Origin: Thioalkalivibrio sp. ALJT
GTDB lineage: Bacteria; Pseudomonadota; Gammaproteobacteria; Ectothiorhodospirales; Ectothiorhodospiraceae
Length of the DNA stretch: 64,000 bases
Reading direction: 5' to 3'
Assembly: GCF_000381825.1 (NCBI RefSeq)
Contig: NZ_KB907127.1
Location: 81,082-145,081 of the forward strand
Below are positions 58,541 to 64,000 of this stretch, in pieces. The stretch's first letter is position 1. Every line of letters starts with the position of its first letter. The translations under genes and the position numbers were made by a program. The notes under the pieces were generated by a model. It saw only the letters and a program-made list of their open reading frames with translations. It searched no databases and was not told the origin of the DNA.

Positions 58541-60877
58541 ATGAACGCGGTAAGCCGTTACGGGTCCCGGGTCGCAGGTGGGCGCGGAGCGAGCGGGTTG
58601 CCATCAGCAGCGGCTGGGGGTGTTTCGATTAGTCAGCGTCCTTTCAAAGGTGGTGGTGCGGGTCCGGCTGCGGATGCGGCCGATGGGGTGCCCGATAAGA
58701 GGTCCAGCGGTGACGGTCACGGCGATGCGCCGGAGGTTCCGGTTCTGGATCAGGAGGGCCGGCCCGACAGCCTGCTCGGTGGGTTGATCCTGATCGCCCG
58801 CATGCACGGGCTGCGCCTGACACCGGATTCCGCGCTTGCGGGGTTGCCGCTGGAGGACGGTCGGTTGTGTCCCTCCCTGGTACCGCGTGCGGCTGAGCGT
58901 GCCGGCCTGACCACGCGCACCGTCACCCGCGATGCCCGCGCGCTGAAGGATGAGCTGCTGCCCGCGTTGTTGTTGCTGGACCAGAACGAGGCCTGGGTGC
59001 TGGTCGGCTGGAACGATGACAGGAGCGTGGCTCGAGTGATCGACCCGGAGCTGGGTGACGCGGTCATCGAGGTCCCGCTCAGTCGGCTCAACCAGCGTTA
59101 TCTGGGCCGCGCAATCTATGTACGCCCCGAATTCCGGATGGATGCTCGCGCTCCGCGGGTCTCGAAGGATCGCAAGGGGCACTGGTTCTGGCGGGTTATT
59201 CGCGAGAATCGGCCGCTTTATCGCGATGTGCTGGTCGCGGCGGTGATGATCAACCTGTTCGCGCTGGCGATGCCGCTGTTCGTGCTGAACGTGTACGACC
59301 GCGTGGTCCCGAATCACGCGACCGAGACGCTGTTCATGTTCGCGGCGGGTGTCGTGATCGTGCTGATCGCGGACCTGATCCTGCGCACCATGCGCAGCCA
59401 CTTCGTCGACAAGGCGGCGATGCGCGCGGACGTAAAGCTCTCCTCGCACATCATGGAGCGCGTGCTCGGGCTGCGTATGGAGAACCGCCCGGCGTCGGTC
59501 GGGTCGTTCGCGTCCAATATCGGCGCGTTCGAGTCGGTGCGCAGCTTCATATCGTCGGCGACAATCGTTGCCTTCGTGGACCTGCCATTTGCGTTGATGT
59601 TCATCGCCATCATCGCGTTGATTGCCTGGCCGCTGGCGATACCCGTGGCGATCGGCGCGCTGCTGCTCCTGCTTTATGCCACGGCGATCCATCGCAAGCT
59701 GCACGCACTCGCGGAGGAGAGCTACCGCGTGGCGGCGGAGCGTAACTCCACCCTGGTCGAGAGCCTCACCGGCGCCGAGACGCTCAAGGCCCTGGGCGCG
59801 GAAGGGCGCGTGCAGGCGACCTGGGAACGCGCCACGACCCACCTGGCCCGGACCAGTGCGCAGAATCGGCTACTGACCGCAAGTGTGACCCACACGGCGA
59901 TGTGGGCGCAGCACACGGTCGGCGTCGCCATCATCGTGCTCGGCGTGTTCTTGCTCATGGAGGGGGACCTCTCCATGGGTGGTCTGATTGCTGCCTACCT
60001 GATCTCCTCGCGTGCGATGGCGCCCATCAGCCAGACCGCCGGGCTGCTGATGCAGTATCACCAGGCCTCGACCGCGCTCGGCTCGCTGAACGAGATCATG
60101 GCGCTGCCGATCGAGCGTCCGACGGACTCGCACTTCCTGAGTCGTGATCGCTTTGAGGGCGCGATCGAATTCCGCAATGTCGGCTTTGCCTATCCCGAAT
60201 CCGCCACCCCGGCCCTGCAGGGAGTTTCGCTGAAGATCGAGCCGGGCGAACACGTCGCCGTGCTGGGACGCGTGGGTTCGGGCAAGAGCACGCTGGCCAA
60301 GCTGATCATGGGGCTTTATCAGCCGACCTCCGGCGCGGTGCTGGTGGACGGAATCGACGTGCGCCAGCTGGACCCGGCCGAGTTGCGGCGGTCGCTGGGG
60401 TATGTGGGCCAGGAGGTCACTCTGTTCTACGGGAGCCTGCGCGAGAACCTGGTGGCGGCCGATCCGCTGGCCAACGACGAGGCGATCCGCAAGGCGATTG
60501 CGATCTCGGGTATCGAGGATCTGATCAATACCCATCCGGAAGGGATTGATCTGCAGGTCGGGGAGCGGGGGAGCCGGCTTTCGGGCGGGCAGAAGCAGAG
60601 TGTCGGTGTGGCGCGCGCAGTCCTGCACGAGCCCAGTATGCTGTTGATGGACGAGCCGACCAGCTCCATGGACAACTCCACCGAGCAGGGCATGAAACGC
60701 CGTCTGGCAGAGTTCATTCAGGGGCGCACCACCGTGATCGTCACCCACCGCACCTCGCTGCTGGAGCTGGTGGACCGGATCATCGTGCTGGATCAGGGCC
60801 GCGTGGTGGCCGACGGGCCGAAAGATCAGGTAATCCAGGCGCTTCGCGAAGGCCGTGTAGGCAAGGCGCAGGCATGA
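58541..60877 (+). CDS. lapB: Type I secretion ABC transporter, LapB-like
   Basis: The 778-residue protein has an N-terminal C39-like domain. That domain lacks the catalytic Cys that opens a true C39 peptidase, which is typical of LapB. A six-helix export domain follows (FALAMPLFVLNVYDRVVPNH), then an ATPase with Walker A GRVGSGKSTLAKLI, signature RLSGGQKQSVGVARA and Walker B LLMDEPTSSMD. It exports the large adhesin encoded downstream. lapC overlaps its end by four bases. The N-terminal 70 residues are of low complexity, and the start is uncertain. Confidence 0.88.
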   Translation: MNAVSRYGSRVAGGRGASGLPSAAAGGVSISQRPFKGGGAGPAADAADGVPDKRSSGDGHGDAPEVPVLDQEGRPDSLLGGLILIARMHGLRLTPDSALAGLPLEDGRLCPSLVPRAAERAGLTTRTVTRDARALKDELLPALLLLDQNEAWVLVGWNDDRSVARVIDPELGDAVIEVPLSRLNQRYLGRAIYVRPEFRMDARAPRVSKDRKGHWFWRVIRENRPLYRDVLVAAVMINLFALAMPLFVLNVYDRVVPNHATETLFMFAAGVVIVLIADLILRTMRSHFVDKAAMRADVKLSSHIMERVLGLRMENRPASVGSFASNIGAFESVRSFISSATIVAFVDLPFALMFIAIIALIAWPLAIPVAIGALLLLLYATAIHRKLHALAEESYRVAAERNSTLVESLTGAETLKALGAEGRVQATWERATTHLARTSAQNRLLTASVTHTAMWAQHTVGVAIIVLGVFLLMEGDLSMGGLIAAYLISSRAMAPISQTAGLLMQYHQASTALGSLNEIMALPIERPTDSHFLSRDRFEGAIEFRNVGFAYPESATPALQGVSLKIEPGEHVAVLGRVGSGKSTLAKLIMGLYQPTSGAVLVDGIDVRQLDPAELRRSLGYVGQEVTLFYGSLRENLVAADPLANDEAIRKAIAISGIEDLINTHPEGIDLQVGERGSRLSGGQKQSVGVARAVLHEPSMLLMDEPTSSMDNSTEQGMKRRLAEFIQGRTTVIVTHRTSLLELVDRIIVLDQGRVVADGPKDQVIQALREGRVGKAQA

Positions 60878-62298
60878 GCGGGCGCAAGCGCAAGGACGGT
60901 CAGGGGTTCGAGGCGCTGGGCCGCGGTATGGATCAGACCGGCAAGGTCGGTGCCCCGATGGTGGACCGGATCTTTCGGCCCTGGCTGACCAAGGGCGGTG
61001 GCGATCATCGCAACTGGGCCTCGGATGCTGACTGGACTCAGATTCAGGAACGACCGATCCGCGCCCGCGCGCTCCTCTACGGGATCCTGATCACGCTGGG
61101 CCTGCTGGTCTATTGGGCCTCTATCGCCGAGATCGACGAGGTGGCGCGCGCGGATGGGCGGGTGATCCCGTCGCAGAACCTTCAGGTGCTGCAATCCATG
61201 GACGGGGGCGTGGTGTCCGAGGTGCTGGTGCGCGAGGGGGATGTCGTGGAACAGGGCGACGTGCTCGTGCGCGTGGACCCGACTCGGTTCCTGTCCGACC
61301 TGGGGGAGGCGAGGGCCAGCGAGTTCGCGCTGAAGGCGCGGCGCGCGCGGCTTACGTCGCTGCTGTCGGAGACGCCGTTCCTGATTACACCGGAGCTGCA
61401 GGCGGGCCCTCTGGCCATCGTCGAGCAGGAGCAGCAGCTCTACGAGGAAAGCCTCGAGGAGATGCGTTCACGGATTCGCATTGCCGAGGAGCAGATGCGT
61501 CAGCGTCGCGAGGAGCTGAACGAGGTGCGGGCCCGGCGTAGTCAGGCGATCCGCGCGCTCGAACTGGCCAGTCGGGAGCTCGAGGTGACCGAACCGCTGG
61601 TGGAAAGCGGTGCGGTATCCGAAGTGGAAATCCTGCGCCTGCGCCGCGAGGTCTCCAATGCGCGGGGCGATCGTGATCAGGCGACCGCACAGATCGCCCG
61701 GCTGGAGGCCGCGATCGAGGAGGCGGAAGAGAAGATCCGCGAGGTGCGGCTGAACTTCCGCAACCAGTGGCGCTCGGAGCTGGCCGATACCCTCGGGCGG
61801 CTGCAGGAGCTGGCCGAGGGCACCGAGGGCCTGGAGGACCGGGTGCGGCTGTCCGAGGTGCGTTCGCCGATGGCGGGGATCGTGCAGCGGATGTTCATCA
61901 CCACGCGCGGCGGCGTGATCTCGCCCGGGCGCGAGGTCGCCGAGGTAGTGCCGCTGGAGGACGAACTGCTGATCGAGGCGCGCGTCTCGCCGCGCGATAT
62001 CGCCTATCTGCGCCCGGGGCTGAGCGCCAAGGTGAAGTTCACGGCCTATGATTTCGCCATCTACGGTGGTCTGGATGCAATCGTGGAGCACATCAGTCCG
62101 GACACGATCACCGATGACGACGGCAACACCTTCTACAAGGTGCGCGTGCGTACCGAGGAAACAGGGTTCGACGAGGAACACCCGATTATGACCGGGATGG
62201 TCACGGAGGTGGATATCATCACCGGGCGCCGGACTATCCTGCAGTACCTGCTCAAGCCGGTCCTCCGCGCGGGGGAGATGGCTTTTACGGAGCGCTGA
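60874..62298 (+). CDS. lapC: Type I secretion membrane fusion protein, LapC-like
   Basis: The 474-residue HlyD-type adaptor has a cytoplasmic N-terminus, one membrane helix (about residues 65-85; LLYGILITLGLLVYW), a lipoyl half, a long coiled coil (about 140-300), and a C-terminal barrel (RTEETGFDEEHPIMTGMVTE). It bridges LapB to an outer-membrane duct. The ATG overlaps the lapB stop (ATGA). No TolC-type partner is next to it. Confidence 0.88.
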   Translation: MSGRKRKDGQGFEALGRGMDQTGKVGAPMVDRIFRPWLTKGGGDHRNWASDADWTQIQERPIRARALLYGILITLGLLVYWASIAEIDEVARADGRVIPSQNLQVLQSMDGGVVSEVLVREGDVVEQGDVLVRVDPTRFLSDLGEARASEFALKARRARLTSLLSETPFLITPELQAGPLAIVEQEQQLYEESLEEMRSRIRIAEEQMRQRREELNEVRARRSQAIRALELASRELEVTEPLVESGAVSEVEILRLRREVSNARGDRDQATAQIARLEAAIEEAEEKIREVRLNFRNQWRSELADTLGRLQELAEGTEGLEDRVRLSEVRSPMAGIVQRMFITTRGGVISPGREVAEVVPLEDELLIEARVSPRDIAYLRPGLSAKVKFTAYDFAIYGGLDAIVEHISPDTITDDDGNTFYKVRVRTEETGFDEEHPIMTGMVTEVDIITGRRTILQYLLKPVLRAGEMAFTER

Positions 62299-62303
62299 GG
62301 GAT

Positions 62304-62906
62304 ATGCAGATCTTCATGGTGGACCAAGACTCGCGGCCGTCGCCGCGCTGGGAAGAGGCCTTTCCGGATGCCCAGGTACTGCGCCCGCCGTTTCCGGCGA
62401 CCCTGCCGGAGGGCGCCGATGCCTGCTGGATCGGCACGGACGTGGCCGACTGGGACGAGTACGTCAAGCAAAGGACGCTGGTCCATCGGGTGGTCGTGCA
62501 CTCGCGCCACCCGAACGACGAAGAGGGTATCCGAGCGTTCGACGCAGGGGCCCACGGCTACTGTCATACGCTGGCCAACGTGGCCCAGTTGCGCACGATT
62601 GCCGCGACCGTAACGGGTGGCGGGCTGTGGGTCGGCCCCGACCTGATGACCCGCATGATTCGTACGGTGCGCAGCGCACAACCCCGCGATCCGGAAACCC
62701 CGCCCGAGGGCTTCGATAACCTGACGCCCCGCGAGCGCGAGGTCGCGCTGGCCGTCACCACCGGGGCGCACAACAAGGAGATCGCACGCCAGCTCGGTAT
62801 GACCGAACGCACGGTCAAGATGCACCTGGGCTCCGTCTTCAAGAAGCTCAACGTGGGTGACCGCGTTCAACTTGTTCTCCACCTGACTCGTCTGCGCGAG
62901 ATTTAA
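62304..62906 (+). CDS. LuxR-type regulator with degenerate receiver
   Basis: The 200-residue protein has a C-terminal LuxR helix-turn-helix (LTPREREVALAVTTGAHNKE, TERTVKMHLG, KKLNV). The N-terminal half has a receiver-like outline but lacks the expected phospho-Asp context and the conserved Lys (GYCHT where GYLLK is usual). It is probably an unphosphorylated or ligand-free regulator. It lies five bases after lapC and before the adhesin gene, so it may control secretion or adhesin expression. Confidence 0.85.
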   Translation: MQIFMVDQDSRPSPRWEEAFPDAQVLRPPFPATLPEGADACWIGTDVADWDEYVKQRTLVHRVVVHSRHPNDEEGIRAFDAGAHGYCHTLANVAQLRTIAATVTGGGLWVGPDLMTRMIRTVRSAQPRDPETPPEGFDNLTPREREVALAVTTGAHNKEIARQLGMTERTVKMHLGSVFKKLNVGDRVQLVLHLTRLREI

Positions 62907-63003
62907 CCGACCGTCTGAATCATGTTCCCGGCGCTGTCTCCCTTTTAAGCGTTGGGGAGGAGGCAGCCTTACTGCGCTCTTCGCCTCTTGCGAGTAAAAC
63001 AAA

Positions 63004-63024
63004 AGGGGTTGCCCGGCAGCCCCT
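63004..63024 (-). terminator. Hairpin before the adhesin gene, uncertain role
   Basis: Arms AGGGGTTGC and GCAGCCCCT (one G-T pair) with a three-base loop. On the minus strand the stem is followed by TTTTGTTTT, which fits a terminator, but no minus-strand gene ends here. On the plus strand there is no U-tract, so it may instead shape the adhesin leader. Confidence 0.3.
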
Positions 63025-63178
63025 GTGCTTCCTCGGCGCGCTTCCAATCGTCTCTCGCACCGTCACTCCAATCAGCCACAAACCCTGTACCTCGGTACAC
63101 CTGTCGTGCGAGTACCGACTTCCATATGGTGGTACTCATCAAGAATTGTGAAGTGCTTCCGAGTCGAAGGAGAAGGTC

Positions 63179-64000
63179 ATGTCTGAAGTCGTCGTCGCTA
63201 CCGTCGAATCCGTGGTGGGTACCGTTATTGCGCGTGACGAGGACGGCAATACCCGCGTCCTGCAGCCCGGAGACCAGATCTTCTACGGCGAGGAAGTCAT
63301 CGCCGAAGCCGGTGCCTTCATCGAGATGGTCTTCGAAGACGGCTCCACCATGTCCCTGGCAGGCAACGAATCCGCCACAATCACCGACGATCTGGCGAAG
63401 TCTGCCGAATCGGCACCGGAAGACGGTGAGATCGCCGAGGCCACAGTCGAAGAGATTATTGCCGCCCTCGATCGTGGTGAAGATATAACTGACTTGATCG
63501 AAGCCCCCGCCGCGGGTCTGGACGGCGGCCCCGCCGGCGAAGGCGGTGGCTTCATCCGTATCACCCGCGGATCCGAAGAGGTGGATCCGATTAGTTATGC
63601 CTACGACCCGAACGCGCTGCGTGGCCCGGGCGAAGCCGACATCGGTGAAGGCGGTAGTGTTGCGGATGACCCCGAGGTCGAGGGTGATCTGAGCGTGGAA
63701 GCCACCGTCGACAACGACGCGGCGACGCTGGACATCAGCGGCACCAGCCAGGATGTGCCGGAGGGTGGTGAGGTCGCGATCACCATTACCGACCAGAACG
63801 ACAACACGGTCACCGCCACGGCGACCGTGGATGCCAACGGCGACTACAGCGTTGCCGATGTGGATGTGAGCAGCCTGACCGACGGTCCGCTGACCATCGA
63901 TGCCGAAGCGACCGACAACAACGGCAACACTGTCACGGCGCAGGATACGGCCGAGCTGGATGCGGTTGAGTCGAATCTGACCGTGAGTGCGGACGATCCG
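63179..64000 (+). CDS. LapA-like retained adhesin, N-terminal part (continues beyond window)
   Basis: Only the first 274 codons are seen, with no stop. The first 110 residues match a LapA-type retention module (MSEVVVATVESVVGTVIARD, QPGDQIFYGEE, AFIEMVFEDGSTMSLAGN). Residues 111-113 are Ala-Ala-Gly in EAPAAGL, a candidate LapG cleavage site; the usual preceding Thr is Pro. From about residue 165 an Ig-like repeat begins (SGTSQDVPEGGEVAITITDQ). GAAGGAGAAGG precedes the ATG. Such proteins usually run to thousands of residues and end in an RTX signal for type I secretion. Confidence 0.88.
   Translation, partial: MSEVVVATVESVVGTVIARDEDGNTRVLQPGDQIFYGEEVIAEAGAFIEMVFEDGSTMSLAGNESATITDDLAKSAESAPEDGEIAEATVEEIIAALDRGEDITDLIEAPAAGLDGGPAGEGGGFIRITRGSEEVDPISYAYDPNALRGPGEADIGEGGSVADDPEVEGDLSVEATVDNDAATLDISGTSQDVPEGGEVAITITDQNDNTVTATATVDANGDYSVADVDVSSLTDGPLTIDAEATDNNGNTVTAQDTAELDAVESNLTVSADDP

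Overview
The window is high-GC DNA (roughly two thirds G+C) that is densely coded and organised like a gammaproteobacterial chromosome. The order leuCDB-asd-fimV-truA-trpF-trpBA-accD-folC-SPOR-cvpA-purF is the conserved backbone known from Pseudomonas and relatives. The rpfE-prfB-lysS block, the glycogen genes and the repeat types suggest a purple-sulfur or sulfur-oxidising lineage such as the Ectothiorhodospiraceae (Thioalkalivibrio-like). That placement is inferred from gene content and not proven. I recognised no rRNA, tRNA, CRISPR array, prophage or intact transposase.

Layout. 1-5.2 kb: a partial thioredoxin-like exported protein, a PsiE-like membrane protein, an RpfE-type protein, prfB with its programmed frameshift, and lysS. 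5.2-12 kb: storage polysaccharide genes, with glgB divergent from glgC, a GH57 glycosidase and malQ. 12-12.8 kb: a gene-poor stretch holding a MITE-like inverted-repeat element and three hairpins. 12.8-19.7 kb: envelope genes (Gln-rich exported protein, methyltransferase, membrane zinc peptidase, MscS channel, mtgA) and a small cluster (hypothetical, DCC protein, DUF2256, broken histidine phosphatase). 19.7-25.5 kb: a complete RND efflux operon on the minus strand. 25.7-29.6 kb: accessory genes (tspO, a large palindromic repeat, the arsenate-detoxification pair GAPDH-arsJ, a ParDE module). 29.6-48 kb: the LysR-leu-asd-fimV-trp-acc-fol-pur backbone. 48-49.4 kb: an L,D-transpeptidase and a free-standing iscR. 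49.6-53.6 kb: the moxR-DUF58-tgpA trio on the minus strand. 53.8-58.4 kb: an Mla-type lipid-transport operon that runs into gpx and tadA. 58.5-64 kb: a LapBC type I secretion system, an orphan LuxR regulator and the start of a LapA-like retained adhesin that leaves the window.

How the genes work together. GlgC makes ADP-glucose and GlgB adds branches; the GH57 enzyme and MalQ remodel the glucan. GAPDH and ArsJ together would convert arsenate to an arseno-triose and export it. MlaE, MlaF, MlaD and the lipoprotein form a phospholipid ABC transporter of the cell envelope, and the neighbouring gpx could protect lipids from peroxidation. LapB and LapC, with an outer-membrane TolC partner, would secrete the adhesin. 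Its N-terminal retention module and Ala-Ala-Gly site point to release by a LapG-type protease, which lies outside the window.

Intergenic DNA carries several repeat families: a 34-bp inverted-repeat element, a 259-bp palindromic element, a REP-like hairpin, and a dispersed palindrome near 12.5 and 37.8 kb.
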